A stretch of DNA of 64,000 bases from Saccharothrix sp. NRRL B-16348 (GTDB lineage Bacteria; Actinomycetota; Actinomycetes; Mycobacteriales; Pseudonocardiaceae). This document shows positions 9,561 to 18,242 of the stretch, piece by piece (the first letter of the stretch is position 1; each line of letters begins with the position of its first letter). Position numbers and translations under genes: made by a program. The notes under the pieces were generated by a model that saw nothing but the letters and a program-made list of their open reading frames with translations, did not search any database and was not told the DNA's origin. The stretch spans positions 124,001 through 188,000 of the forward strand of contig NZ_LGED01000200.1 in the NCBI RefSeq assembly GCF_001280085.1, read 5' to 3'.

Positions 9561-10672
9561 TCGTGCTGGAGTTCCTGGCCGTCGTGGTGCCCGCCGCGAT
9601 GGTCCTGCTCGCCGACCACGTCCCGTACACGTGGTCGATCCCGACGGCGCTGGCGGCGTGCGCGCTGCTGCCGGTGCGCCGTTGGCAGCCGTCGGTCGTC
9701 GCGCTCGCCTGCCTGCCGGGCCTGGTAGGTGGTCTCGGCTGGCCCGCCACCGTCGTGGCCCTGTACCGCGTCGGCCGCAAGTCCACCGCGCCGGTGATGA
9801 TCACGTGGGTGGCGGTGGCGACCGTGCTGCCGTCCACGCTGGTGGTCGTCAGCCAAGGCCTGAACCCCGGCGCCGCGCTCCTGACGTTCGCGTTCAGCCT
9901 CTTCATGGCCGGCGCACCCACCGCCCTAGGTGCCCTGATCACGACCAGGCGCGAGCTGACCGCCAGCCTCGCCGAGGCGTCCCGGGCCCGGATCGCCGAG
10001 GTGGAGGCTCGGGAGGACGGCGCGCGTGCGTCGGAACGTGCCCGGATCGCCCGTGAGATCCACGACGCCGTAGGTCATCACGCGACCCTCATCGCCGTCG
10101 AGTCGGCAGCCCTGGCCGCCACCACCGAGGACCCCGCGACCCGCGACACCGCGCTGCGCCTGCGTGCCCTGGCGAAGGAAGCGCTGGCCGAAATGCGCGC
10201 GGCACTAGGCCTCCTCAACACCGAACCGAGCCCCGGCTTCGACGGCATCCAATCCCTCGTCGACCGCGCAAGATCCGCCGGCCTCACCGTCCGCTACGAA
10301 GACCACAGCACCGGCCTTCCACCACCAGCCACCGGCCGCGCCGCCTACCGCGTGGTCCAAGAAGCATTGACCAACGTCACCAAACACGCCCCCTCAGCTC
10401 CAGTCCACGTGCGACTGTCCGAACAGGATGATCGGCTGCACGTGACCGTGATCAACGGCCCACCCCCAACCCTGCCGCCCCCGTCCGATCAAGGCGGCCA
10501 CGGCCTGCACGGCCTGAAGGAGCGCGTAGCCCAGGCCGGCGGCACCCTGACCACCACGGCACGTGCCGACGGCGGCTTCGCGATCGAAGCGACCCTACCG
10601 ACGGGTCCGTCGAAAGTTGACGCAGATGACTCGACTTTCGGCGGTAGTGCACGAAACCCGGCCAACGCATAG
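9557..10672 (+). CDS. Two-component sensor histidine kinase (HisKA_3 family)
   Basis: About 371 residues; starts at GTG 9557 (or 9554), overlapping the regulator's stop. Four or five hydrophobic helices fill the first 140 residues, followed by a dimerisation/phospho-acceptor segment RARIAREIHDAVGHHATL with His in the HisKA_3 position, and an HATPase domain with the N box VVQEALTNVTKHA and G box GGHGLHGLKERV. It lacks a large extracellular loop, so it probably senses membrane or cytoplasmic signals. Partner of the preceding NarL-type regulator. Confidence 0.9.
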   Translation: MIVLEFLAVVVPAAMVLLADHVPYTWSIPTALAACALLPVRRWQPSVVALACLPGLVGGLGWPATVVALYRVGRKSTAPVMITWVAVATVLPSTLVVVSQGLNPGAALLTFAFSLFMAGAPTALGALITTRRELTASLAEASRARIAEVEAREDGARASERARIAREIHDAVGHHATLIAVESAALAATTEDPATRDTALRLRALAKEALAEMRAALGLLNTEPSPGFDGIQSLVDRARSAGLTVRYEDHSTGLPPPATGRAAYRVVQEALTNVTKHAPSAPVHVRLSEQDDRLHVTVINGPPPTLPPPSDQGGHGLHGLKERVAQAGGTLTTTARADGGFAIEATLPTGPSKVDADDSTFGGSARNPANA

Positions 10673-10721
10673 TAGGCCGCGAGGCGTCGAACCGGGGGAA
10701 ACGGCGAGACCGAGGGGACCA

Positions 10722-10753
10722 GGGGCCCGCCAACCGCGGGCCCCTACCGTTTT
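10722..10753 (+). terminator. Intrinsic terminator after the two-component operon
   Basis: A perfect 9-bp stem GGGGCCCGC / GCGGGCCCC (10722-10730 with 10736-10744), a 5-base loop, then a short T-run at 10750-10753. Lies 50 bases after the kinase stop and upstream of the tRNA. Confidence 0.75.
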
Positions 10754-10850
10754 CGCAGGTAGGACGCCTGATCCACCAACCCGGGGGGCCGCGTCGGGGG
10801 CCCGTTGCGAGTGCGCTAAGCTATCCGCGCACCCCACAACGGGATGCGGC

Positions 10851-10924
<74 letters not shown>

Positions 10925-10930
10925 CGGCCA

Positions 10931-10972
10931 AGAGGGTCTTCGCAGGTCAGATACTGCGAGGGCCCTCTTTTT
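10931..10972 (+). terminator. tRNA terminator
   Basis: AGAGGG...CCCTCT with an inner CTTCGCAG / CTGCGAG stem, followed by a T5 run. Strong intrinsic terminator directly after tRNA-Pro. Confidence 0.85.
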
Positions 10973-11041
10973 GTGATCTTGGTTCGTTCTTCGAGGTCGA
11001 GCACGTCGCTCAGCGACACCTTGACTCGGAGGAGTTCCGCG

Positions 11042-12046
11042 ATGCCTCTGCTGGACCTGACCTGGACCTGACCAAGATCACCACCGGCCTGTCGAAGACC
11101 TGGGCCGGCTACCTCCGCGACTGGGACCGGACCCTGCGCTCGGCCGGTCACCCGGAGACCACCCGCTACAACTACCTCCTCGCCGCCACCCAGTTGGCCC
11201 GTTACCTGGAGGAGTACTCGCCCGACCCGGACGCCGACGACGCGGCCGACGACCCGTGCGAAGTGACCAAGGCCCACGTCGAGGCGTTCCAAGCCTGGAT
11301 GATCGAGACCCGCTCGGGCGCCACCGCGCTGAACAAGCACAAGGGCCTGCAGCAGTTCTTCAAATGGCTGATGCTGGACGAGGAGGACATCGACCGTTCC
11401 CCGATGGAACGGGTAAAGCAACCGCAGGTGCGGAAGAAGCTCATCCCGGTCATTCGCGACGACGACACGAAGCGTGTTTTGGACACCTGCAAGGGCAAGG
11501 ATTTCGTCCAGCTTCGTGACGAGGCGATCATCCGCCTCTACTACAACACCGGCGCCCGCTTGTCCGAGGTCGGCAACCTGACCTTGGACGACTTGGACAT
11601 GGACACCGACTCGGTCCACTACCACGGCAAGGGCAACAAAGACCGCCGCGTCCGCTTCGGCCCGAAAACCGCCCGCGCCCTGAGCCGCTACCGGCCCGAA
11701 AACCGCCCGCGCCCTGAGCCGCTACCTCCGCTCCCGCGCCAAGCACAAAGCCGCCGACCTTCCGGACCTGTGGCTGGCCGAACGCGGCATCCGCCGCTTC
11801 GCCCCCAACGGCATCAAGATGATGCTCAAGCGCCGTGGCCTGGCCGCCGGTTTGACCGGCGTCCACGCCCACCGCTGGCGGCACAACTTCGCCCACGAGT
11901 GGAAGCGAGCGGGAGGCGACACGGGGGATCTGATGCTGCTGCTCGGATGGACCTCCGAGGACATGCCACGCCACTACGGAGCCAGCGCTGCGGCCGAGCG
12001 AGCCCAGGAGACCCAACTCCGGATGGGGATCGGTGAGCATGTCTGA
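11042..12046 (+). pseudogene. Tyrosine integrase (XerD-like), broken by two tandem duplications
   Basis: A site-specific tyrosine recombinase of about 320 residues if repaired. The ATG at 11042 has a GGAGGAG site 7 bases upstream and reads MPLLDLT, but an 11-bp perfect duplication (11052-11062 = 11063-11073) throws the frame to a stop. A second perfect duplication of 34 bp (11658-11691 = 11692-11725) shifts the frame again between the two halves of the catalytic domain. Removing one copy of each restores a continuous frame with an N-terminal SAM-like domain (WAGYLRDWDRTLRSAG), Arg I in NTGARLSEVGNL, HxxR in HAHRWRH and the Tyr nucleophile in MPRHYGAS. Downstream of tRNA-Pro. Confidence 0.85.
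11658..11725. repeat. Perfect 34-bp tandem duplication inside the integrase
   Basis: The unit beginning CGGCCCGAAAACC and ending GAGCCGCTAC occurs twice back to back with no mismatch. Because 34 is not a multiple of three, it splits the catalytic domain between two frames. The lack of divergence between copies argues for a very recent slippage or recombination event. Confidence 0.95.
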
Positions 12047-12430
12047 GCGTTGGAGCAGCGCCGTGCGGGTCTGTAGGTTCGAATCCCTGGCAGGGCACAC
12101 AGCAGATGGGAACAGCTCCGACCAGGGGTTACTCGAAGGGCCGTCTGGTCGTTGAGCACCGGATATCGCTCGATCGGAGTAGCGGACCCGTCACGGCTCA
12201 GCTTGTCGACGACAACGAGTCGGCAGGTGGTCGCACGTGATCAGGCGATTTCCTCGAGATCGAGTCTTGCCGGCACGGCGCATGCCGTTCGATGGCCGGC
12301 CCAGCGCGGCCTCCGGATCCACGTTCCGTATTAGTTCAGTGACGTTCCACCCGAAGATCCCGACCGGGGGTCCTACGACGAGGACCGCACCTACCACGGA
12401 CGCCCGACACCCGACCTGCTCAACGCCGGG
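12047..12430. other. Post-integrase gap with tRNA-like 3' fragment
   Basis: About 385 bases without a convincing gene. At about 12070-12098 a GTAGGTTCGAATCC T-arm followed by CTGGCAGGGCA resembles the 3' end of a tRNA, but the T stem pairs poorly and no 5' half exists, so it may be a remnant attachment site from another integration. The last 100 bases before 12431 read as a plausible coding extension of the next gene (in frame after a TAG near 12333) without any start codon. Confidence 0.35.
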
Positions 12431-12865
12431 ATGATCCACGTCGAGCTGAGCGAGTTCGGGCCGACCGAGCGCACGGGCAGCCAGCGCCTGTACGTGCTCC
12501 AAGACGATGACGGCCCCGACGATCCCGCAGTGTTCCACTGGGGGAATACCGGAACCGGGCCCCATCGTGCCGGCCGCGGGGTCCTCGCCGATGCCTTGGG
12601 CGTCAAACCTCAACAGTCCCTCGTCGGCGACTTCGCGGTCGACGTCGTCGCGCATCTGGTCGGACCATGGCGGCTGCGTCGTGGTCCGGTTCTCCGCTGG
12701 GTTCGGGGCTGGTGTGCCGAGCACGGCATGGAAGTGTTGCCGACTGTGGTGCGTGAGCTGCCGCCGGTGGAACCCCTCCCACTACGGCCCGCGCCCGATG
12801 TTGTTGAGGACGCATGTCATCGGGCGATCTTCGGCCCGAACAGCCGAGGCCCGCGACGCGGCTGA
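12431..12865 (+). CDS. Hypothetical protein, DUF6166-like, possibly 5'-truncated
   Basis: 144 residues from the ATG at 12431, with good high-GC codon usage. The segment YVLQDDDGPDDPAVFHWGNTGTGPHRAGRGVLADALG has the Trp-Gly-x-x-Gly-x-Gly-Pro followed by helix pattern that I associate with the small DUF6166 family; this is not verified. The same frame extends about 30 codons further upstream and reads RTYHGRPTPDLL, as expected of the family's N-terminus, but has no start codon, so the gene may have lost its beginning. It sits in the integrase island. Function unknown. Confidence 0.5.
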   Translation: MIHVELSEFGPTERTGSQRLYVLQDDDGPDDPAVFHWGNTGTGPHRAGRGVLADALGVKPQQSLVGDFAVDVVAHLVGPWRLRRGPVLRWVRGWCAEHGMEVLPTVVRELPPVEPLPLRPAPDVVEDACHRAIFGPNSRGPRRG

Positions 12866-12960
12866 CTCAGGAGGGGCAATCGTGGCTGGCAACGGACTGT
12901 CGGGGCTGGGGCGTACCGTGCTGCGGATCAGCGGTACCTCGGCACCACCAGGAGGCAACA

Positions 12961-13482
12961 GTGGCCGGTGATGGAATTGATCGTCGGGCGCTCGACCAGT
13001 TCGTCAACAACCTTCAGCGCGAGTTCGACAAGCGGCCCATCAGGATCGCGGTCGAGGCCGACATGCCGGAGTTGCCGCAGGTCGGCGGGGCGACGGTGAA
13101 CAACTACAACGGTCCGGTGTTCAACGGCGACGTCTCCGGTGCCCAAATTGCCTGGAACAACGACACCGTCACCCAGAACCAGCAGCACACCAGTACCGTC
13201 GCTCCTGGTTACGAGGAGCTGGCCAGGTTTGTCACCGATCTGATGCGCCAGCTGCCCCAAGTGGGCTTGGACGAGCAGGACTTGGCGGATGCCGAGGCGG
13301 CTGGCAACGACCTGCTCACCGAGGTCACTCAGGCCGAACCGGAGAAGGGTCGCGTGCGTCGCGCGATCACCGCCCTGCGCGGGGTGCTCGCGCCGGTGGC
13401 GACCGGCGCCGTGACCGGTCTCGCGGCGGGGGCCCAGGACTTCGCTCAGACCGCGATCACCGGCCTGACAGGCATCGTTTGA
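12961..13482 (+). CDS. Hypothetical protein with N/G-rich beta motif
   Basis: 173 residues from the GTG at 12961, chosen for a GGAGG site 5 bases upstream. Architecture: N-terminal helix (DRRALDQFVNNLQREF), then residues about 41-68 with an Asn/Gly/Val-rich motif (VNNYNGPVFNGDVSGAQIAW, then DTVTQNQ), then a long helical region ending in a small-residue segment GVLAPVATGAVTGLAAGAQ. The alternating G/N/V motif resembles short beta-solenoid or amyloid-type signalling motifs near immunity genes, but I cannot assign it to a family. It lies in the accessory region after the integrase; no partner gene is evident. Confidence 0.55.
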   Translation: MAGDGIDRRALDQFVNNLQREFDKRPIRIAVEADMPELPQVGGATVNNYNGPVFNGDVSGAQIAWNNDTVTQNQQHTSTVAPGYEELARFVTDLMRQLPQVGLDEQDLADAEAAGNDLLTEVTQAEPEKGRVRRAITALRGVLAPVATGAVTGLAAGAQDFAQTAITGLTGIV

Positions 13483-13662
13483 CCAGGCATGACAGAGGGG
13501 CACACTCTGTTCTGGAGGGTATGCCCCTTCGTCATGTCACGGACCTGCTGGCGGCTGTGGCGCGACATTCGTCATGCTCGGACGCCGAGCCGAGTCCATG
13601 TCCGTCCTGACTCCACCGGACTGCACCACCTGCTGAGCGCGAAACGGGCGCACACTGAGGGT

Positions 13663-14184
13663 GTGGACAAACAGGTGGTTCACGACGACATGGAACGCGC
13701 ACTCGCCACGTTCCACTCGCTCCTTGATCAGGTGAGCGACGCCGACCTGGGCCGCGAATCCCACAGCACCCGGTGGAACAACCGCCAACTGCTGTTCCAC
13801 ATGCTCCTCGGCTTCCTCATCATCCGTGCGCTGGCCACCCTCATACGCCTGTTCGATCGACTCCCCGTCCGAGTCGGCCGCGGTTTCGCCCGCCTGCTCA
13901 ACGCCGGGACCAGGCCGTTCGACGTGGTGAACTACCTCGGATCCTGGTTGGGCGGTGCCGCTCTCGGTCGCCGCCAGATGACAGCACTCTTCGACCGCGT
14001 CATCGCCGCACTGCACCGCCGCCTCGACCGCGAAACCGACGTGGAACTGGCCCGGGGCATGCACTACCCGACTCGCTGGGACCCGTTCTTCCAGGACTAC
14101 ATGACCCTCGCCGACCTCTACCGCTACCCGGTACGGCATTTCGACTTCCACCACCGCCAACTCACCCTCAAAGACCGAGGATGA
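13663..14184 (+). CDS. DinB-like helical-bundle protein
   Basis: About 173 residues starting VDKQVVHDDMERALATFHSLL (GTG 13663); an ATG at 13690 is an alternative. Composition and pattern match DinB/YfiT-type four-helix proteins in actinobacteria: N-terminal helix with DLGRESHSTRWNNRQLLFHMLLGF, where His acts as one metal ligand, and a C-terminal RYPVRHFDFHHRQLT segment supplying further histidines. These proteins are putative metal-dependent thiol (mycothiol/bacillithiol) S-transferases, but the activity here is unproven. The start region lacks a convincing ribosome site. Confidence 0.65.
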   Translation: MDKQVVHDDMERALATFHSLLDQVSDADLGRESHSTRWNNRQLLFHMLLGFLIIRALATLIRLFDRLPVRVGRGFARLLNAGTRPFDVVNYLGSWLGGAALGRRQMTALFDRVIAALHRRLDRETDVELARGMHYPTRWDPFFQDYMTLADLYRYPVRHFDFHHRQLTLKDRG

Positions 14185-14929
14185 AGGGTGTTCGGACATT
14201 CCCTCATGTAGAGCTGTGGTGGGCGACGTAGAGACTGCCGAGTGCTCAGGGTCGGCAACTCGCGTTGTGCTCGGCTGATCGACGTGAACAGGACAGAAGG
14301 CCGCTGCGGCAATCCACCTCCGTCGACTGCCTGCTGGATCTTCGCGGTCAGTCCACCGCGGACCGGGCCGGATCCATCCGTCGACGCTTCCCTGCGGTGC
14401 TTCGCGGGACTACAACGCGCCGATCTCACCACACGGTGTGTGGCCGCCGGGCCGTTCGCGATCCGGTGCCTCGTCCAAGCGTACGTGTTCGACAGCCTGA
14501 TAGTCGATGGCCCTGACATCATCCGCATCGGCTCCAGCCTTGAGTACCACCGCCTCGGCTGGTGTAACCCCCTTCTGAATAACGCTCTTTCTCTCGAAGC
14601 AGGTCGCGAAGACCTTGGTGGCTCTGTCCATCTTGAACAGAACTTTGTCGGTCCGGGTGCCGCAGCTTCGTCGAGTCGGTTCGGCGGTCAGCGGATGTGT
14701 GGACGGTTCGGTGGAACTTCTCGCCCTCGACCAGATCTCGCAGTTTCTGGAAAGCACTTGGACGTCCAGCTTGTGTCGATGACACGGTGCACGGTGCACG
14801 GTGGACTTCGGGTTGACGCTCCGCTGAAACCCTTGCTGGGTCGTGTGGTCCGTGTCCTGACCACTGCGGGGATCCAGGAGGTCCTCGGCATCGGCGCCGG
14901 CGCGACGGCGAGCCGGCTTGCGGAGCCGA
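14185..14929. other. Non-coding gap holding a decayed insertion sequence
   Basis: About 745 bases with no intact gene. Several short overlapping frames on the minus strand carry scraps of similarity to transposases but none is continuous. Together with the nearby broken integrase this marks a degraded mobile-element zone. Confidence 0.5.
14235..14400 (-). pseudogene. IS4/IS5-type transposase fragment
   Basis: On the minus strand, DGSGPVRGGLTAKIQQAVDG then GGLPQRPSVLFTSI aligns with the well known segment of IS5-group transposases that reads roughly G-RSRGGLTTKIHLAVDGRG-P. Only about 50 residues survive in one frame; the flanks are frameshifted. No terminal inverted repeats could be identified. 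Confidence 0.45.
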
Positions 14930-15544
14930 TCAGAGTCCGAACGCGCCGCCTTCGACGAGGATCAGCAGTCCGATTCCGATCAGCACAACGGGGAGCACGA
15001 TGTGGTTCCAACGCGCCAAGGCACGGGCGATCACCGGCCGGGTGGCGAAGAACCGGCCGACCGCGCACCAGACCGCGACCAAGGCGAGAAAAACCACGAC
15101 GAATACGACCAGACCGCCGGTTCCAGCAGTGGTGAAGACCGGCACGTAGACGCCGATGTTGTCGCCACCGTTGGCGAAGGTGACCGCTGCGACGGCCAGT
15201 GCCGTCGGCCCGTCACCCGTGCCGGGGGTCTCATCGTCGGCGTCGCGGCGTTCGTACCAGGCTCGCCAGGCCGCACGGAGACCAAGCAGGAGCGGCGGCA
15301 ACCCCAGATAAGGGATCATGGTGTCCGGAAGCAGTCCCGCGCCGAGAGCGCCGACGACCGAGGCGGCCAGGATCGCCGCGAATCCCAGGTACTGCCCGGC
15401 CACCACCCGTGCCGCGCCGCCGCGCTGCCCGGCGGCCTGACCGAAGTAGACCGCCAGGATCACGATGTCATCGACGTTGGTGACCGCGAACATGCCGACG
15501 GCCTGACCGACCAGCCCAAACTCCAACCCGAGTCCTCTCGACAT
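14930..15544 (-). CDS. CadD-like cadmium resistance transporter
   Basis: 204 residues from the ATG at 15544, with GGAG about 7 bases upstream; a longer frame extending to 16504 is an artefact across two other genes. Five or six membrane helices with the CadD hallmarks: AVTNVDDIVILAVYF in the first third and the repeated TFANGGDNIGVYVPVF in the second half, each carrying the acidic Asn-x-Asp-Asp/Gly-Gly-Asp-Asn motif. A charged cytoplasmic loop (WYERRDADDETPG) separates the halves. Likely efflux or binding of Cd2+ or another divalent cation. Divergent from the CxxC gene and next to mercury genes. Confidence 0.85.
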   Translation of the reverse strand: MSRGLGLEFGLVGQAVGMFAVTNVDDIVILAVYFGQAAGQRGGAARVVAGQYLGFAAILAASVVGALGAGLLPDTMIPYLGLPPLLLGLRAAWRAWYERRDADDETPGTGDGPTALAVAAVTFANGGDNIGVYVPVFTTAGTGGLVVFVVVFLALVAVWCAVGRFFATRPVIARALARWNHIVLPVVLIGIGLLILVEGGAFGL

Positions 15545-15713
15545 CGCACTCCGTCGTCGCACACGGTACGGAGCGAGGCGGGATCGCCCGGCATAGACCC
15601 ACGCCGGGCGTCCGGTCTGCCAGGGTGTGGAAAGCGCCTCCGGCGACAACACTCGTGCGAGCAAGTCCTGGTCGCTGACAACCTGCGCGACCTCATCGAT
15701 CGGAGGTGGCCCG

Positions 15714-16013
15714 TTGACTGTGCGGCCCGAGCCGGACAGCGCCTCGGTGACGAGGTGCTGGTGCTGCGGGGTCGGGTTCCCGGAGCCGGAACTGGTCCGG
15801 CTCGGGGAGCATCCCGAGGTGGGTGTGTGTCTGCGTTGTGCCCGGTGGTTGTGGCGGCGGGCCGTGCGGCGGCGTGATGAACTGCGGCCTTCGGTGGCCG
15901 GGAGGCTGCGGGGTTGTGTCCACGTCGTCCGCGAGGCGGTGATCCGACGGGGATGGCACGAGCGTGGTGCGCTGGGGGTGTTCCTGCGTTGGCTCGACCG
16001 GTACCTGCCGTAG
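15714..16013 (+). CDS. Small protein with two CxxC-type motifs
   Basis: 99 residues from a TTG at 15714, with a strong GGAGGTGG site 5 bases upstream, better than the longer frame from 15627. The N-terminal half contains CWCCG and, 25 residues later, CLRC, a probable zinc or mercury-binding knuckle. The rest is strongly basic (RWLWRRAVRRRDELRPS) and helical. It converges on merB and is divergent from the cadD-like gene. I do not recognise the family; metal- or nucleic-acid-binding are both possible. Confidence 0.55.
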   Translation: MTVRPEPDSASVTRCWCCGVGFPEPELVRLGEHPEVGVCLRCARWLWRRAVRRRDELRPSVAGRLRGCVHVVREAVIRRGWHERGALGVFLRWLDRYLP

Positions 16014-16035
16014 CCGCCCAGTGCGCGAAGGCGGA

Positions 16036-16698
16036 TCAGGTGGGACGGGTTTCCGATGCCGGCCGTAGGAGGGCGCCGAATTCGGTGATGCCGCTTGCCA
16101 GGGCTTGTGCTTGGTTGAGCACGGTCGTGGTGATCTCGGGATGGGCGTCGGCCCAGTCGCGTGCCGCCTGAGCGTTGGTGAAGAAGTTGATGTATCCGCA
16201 GGTGCGGTCGGCCGAGGGGCAGCAGGCGTCGTCGGTGGCGCCGGCGAGTACGACGGCGGTGTCGGGGCTCCAGGTCGCGTGGTCGTGGTCGACCCGGATG
16301 GTGATCGTGGTGTCGCTGTCGGGCTCGGTGGATGTGATGACGACCGGGTGGTCGAGCATGGCGGACATGCCGAGTGCGTCGACGGCGCACATGGCGTAGG
16401 TCGTCGGGCCGTCCGGCCAGGTCACGGCGTGGCATGTCGGCGCGGGTGAGAACGGGTAGGCGGCGCGGATCCGGCCCTGGTCGTCGACGGCCAGCAGGTC
16501 GCACCCGGTCAGTTCACGCAGCGCGGGTTCGAGGTCGATGCCGTGGTCGTGGCAGTAGTCCTCCAGGTCTTGTGGTCCGGGTGGTCTGCCGGTGTCGGCG
16601 AAGGCGGCGAGGATTCCGTGGTGGAGCTGACGGGCAGGGGCAGCGAGGCCGACGGCGGCGCTGCCCTTGTTCAACCTCAGGTCTGTCGGTTCGGTCAT
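16036..16698 (-). CDS. merB: Organomercurial lyase
   Basis: 220 residues from the ATG at 16698, with GGAG upstream. Cleaves the carbon-mercury bond of organomercurials, releasing Hg2+ for MerA. Active-site residues are visible: Cys104 and Asp107 in YAMCAVDALGMSAML (Cys96/Asp99 of the E. coli plasmid enzyme) and Cys167 in TCGYINFFTN (Cys159). An N-terminal winged-helix-like domain (residues 20-80) precedes them. Located just downstream of merA on the same strand, so probably cotranscribed from the operator region at 18.2 kb. Confidence 0.93.
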   Translation of the reverse strand: MTEPTDLRLNKGSAAVGLAAPARQLHHGILAAFADTGRPPGPQDLEDYCHDHGIDLEPALRELTGCDLLAVDDQGRIRAAYPFSPAPTCHAVTWPDGPTTYAMCAVDALGMSAMLDHPVVITSTEPDSDTTITIRVDHDHATWSPDTAVVLAGATDDACCPSADRTCGYINFFTNAQAARDWADAHPEITTTVLNQAQALASGITEFGALLRPASETRPT

Positions 16699-16736
16699 CG
16701 CGGTTCTCCACAGTGGTGATGGGGCCCTGCTTCGGG

Positions 16737-18149
16737 TCAGGATGCGCAGCAGGACAACTTGGTCACGTCGCGGGTGAAGGTCTGGGCGGCGAGCTTGATG
16801 CCTTCGGCCATCGTGAGGTAGGGGCACCACATGTCGGCCATCTGCGTGACGGTCATGTGGTTGGCCAGGGCGTAGACGGCGGTGGAGATCACGTCTCCGG
16901 CGCCGTCGGCGAGTACGTGGGCACCGAGCAGTCGCCCGGTGTGGCGTTCGGCGACGAGTTTGATCAGGCCCCGGGTGTTCCGGTCAACCAGGGCGCGCGG
17001 TACGTGTTCCAGTGGCAGTACCCGGCACTCGCACACGTGACCTTGTTCGATGGCTTGGGCTTCGGTGAGGCCGGCTGCCGCGATCTGCGGGCTGGTGAAG
17101 GTCACCCGTGGTAGGTGGTGGTAGTCCAGTGTGCGGCGGGCGCCGTCGAGGGCGTTGTCGGCTACCAGGGTGCCGTGGGCCGCGGCGACGTAGACGTACT
17201 GCGGGTGCCCGGTGACGTCCCCGGCGGCCCAGATCCGCGGGTTCTGTGTGCGGAGGTTTTCGTCGACCGGCACCTCGCCTCGCGGGCCGTGTTCGACGCC
17301 GACGTCGGCCAGTCCGAGTCCGTCGGTGACCGGGCGGCGGCCGGTGGCCACCAGCACCGCCTGCGCCGGGATCTCGTCGTCGGTGGTGCCGGCTGTGCGG
17401 TGACCGGCGATGACGAGGTCGTCCTCGCGTCGGACCGAGCTCACCGTACTTCCAGTCTGCACGGCGATGCCCTCGTCAGCGAGCACGCGTTCGATGCCGG
17501 CGGAGATTTCCGGCTCCTCGCCGGGTGCCAGCCGGTCTTCCTGCTCGACGACGGTCACACGGGTGCCGAGGCGGGCGAACAACTGTGCCTGTTCCAGTCC
17601 GACGTGGTTGCCGCCGATGACCAGGAGGGATCGCGGCAGCGTGGTCAACTCCATCGCCGTGGTCGAGGTCAGGTAGCCGACCGCTGTCAACCCGGTGATC
17701 GGGGGCGTCCACGGGGTCGAGCCGGTGGCGACGAGGTAGTGCTCCGCGTCCACTCGCGTCCGGCCGCCCGCGGCGAGGTCGACGTCCACTGCGGGGCCGT
17801 CGACGAAGCGGGCGCTGCCGGTCAGGATCTCCCAGCCGAGGTCGGCCGCGAGGTCGACGTACTTGGCGGTCCGCATCGTGTCCACTAGGGCGCGTTTGGC
17901 TTCGGTCACGCTGGCCATGTCCACCTCGCCGGCGGTGGTGCGGATCCCGGGGAAGTGCTGGCGCAGCGCGATGTGTCGTGCCTTAGCCGCGGCCAGCAGT
18001 GCCTTGGACGGCACGCAGCCGGTGTTGACGCAGGTGCCGCCGACCGTGCCGCGCTCGATCATGATCACGGTCCGGCCTTTGCGGCGAGCCGCGATCGCCG
18101 CCGCGAAGGCGGCACCACCCGAGCCGATCACCGCGAGGTCATACCTCAT
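16737..18149 (-). CDS. merA: Mercuric reductase
   Basis: 470-residue FAD-dependent pyridine nucleotide-disulfide oxidoreductase reducing Hg2+ to Hg0 with NADPH. The FAD dinucleotide motif is at the very start (LAVIGSGGAAFAAAI); the redox pair is Cys40/Cys45 in GGTCVNTGCVPSK; the NADPH domain has VIGGNHVGLEQAQLF; and the C-terminal vicinal Cys467-Cys468 that receives mercury is present (LSCCAS). The N-terminal heavy-metal-associated domain of Tn501 MerA is absent, as in actinobacterial forms. The promoter region is shared with the divergent regulator gene. Confidence 0.95.
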   Translation of the reverse strand: MRYDLAVIGSGGAAFAAAIAARRKGRTVIMIERGTVGGTCVNTGCVPSKALLAAAKARHIALRQHFPGIRTTAGEVDMASVTEAKRALVDTMRTAKYVDLAADLGWEILTGSARFVDGPAVDVDLAAGGRTRVDAEHYLVATGSTPWTPPITGLTAVGYLTSTTAMELTTLPRSLLVIGGNHVGLEQAQLFARLGTRVTVVEQEDRLAPGEEPEISAGIERVLADEGIAVQTGSTVSSVRREDDLVIAGHRTAGTTDDEIPAQAVLVATGRRPVTDGLGLADVGVEHGPRGEVPVDENLRTQNPRIWAAGDVTGHPQYVYVAAAHGTLVADNALDGARRTLDYHHLPRVTFTSPQIAAAGLTEAQAIEQGHVCECRVLPLEHVPRALVDRNTRGLIKLVAERHTGRLLGAHVLADGAGDVISTAVYALANHMTVTQMADMWCPYLTMAEGIKLAAQTFTRDVTKLSCCAS

Positions 18150-18177
18150 CGGGGCCTCCCACTGCCGGAGCCGTGTC

Positions 18178-18234
18178 GCATCCGCTTAAGCGGATGCGAT
18201 GAGAGTAGCGCGAAGCATCCGCCTGGGCGGATAC
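18178..18234. promoter_or_regulatory. Two palindromic operators between merA and its regulator
   Basis: GCATCCGCTTAAGCGGATGC at 18178-18197 is a perfect 20-bp palindrome; GCATCCGCCTGGGCGGATAC at 18215-18234 is a near-identical second copy. They occupy the only intergenic space between the divergent merA and the ArsR-type gene, the expected position for mercury-relieved repression in both directions. Confidence 0.85.
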
Positions 18235-18242
18235 TTCTGTGC

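Noticed and set aside
14930-16504. A 524-codon minus-strand frame reading through cadD, the CxxC gene and merB
   Set aside because: Only the first 615 bases encode recognisable protein; the rest is antisense or out of frame to supported genes.
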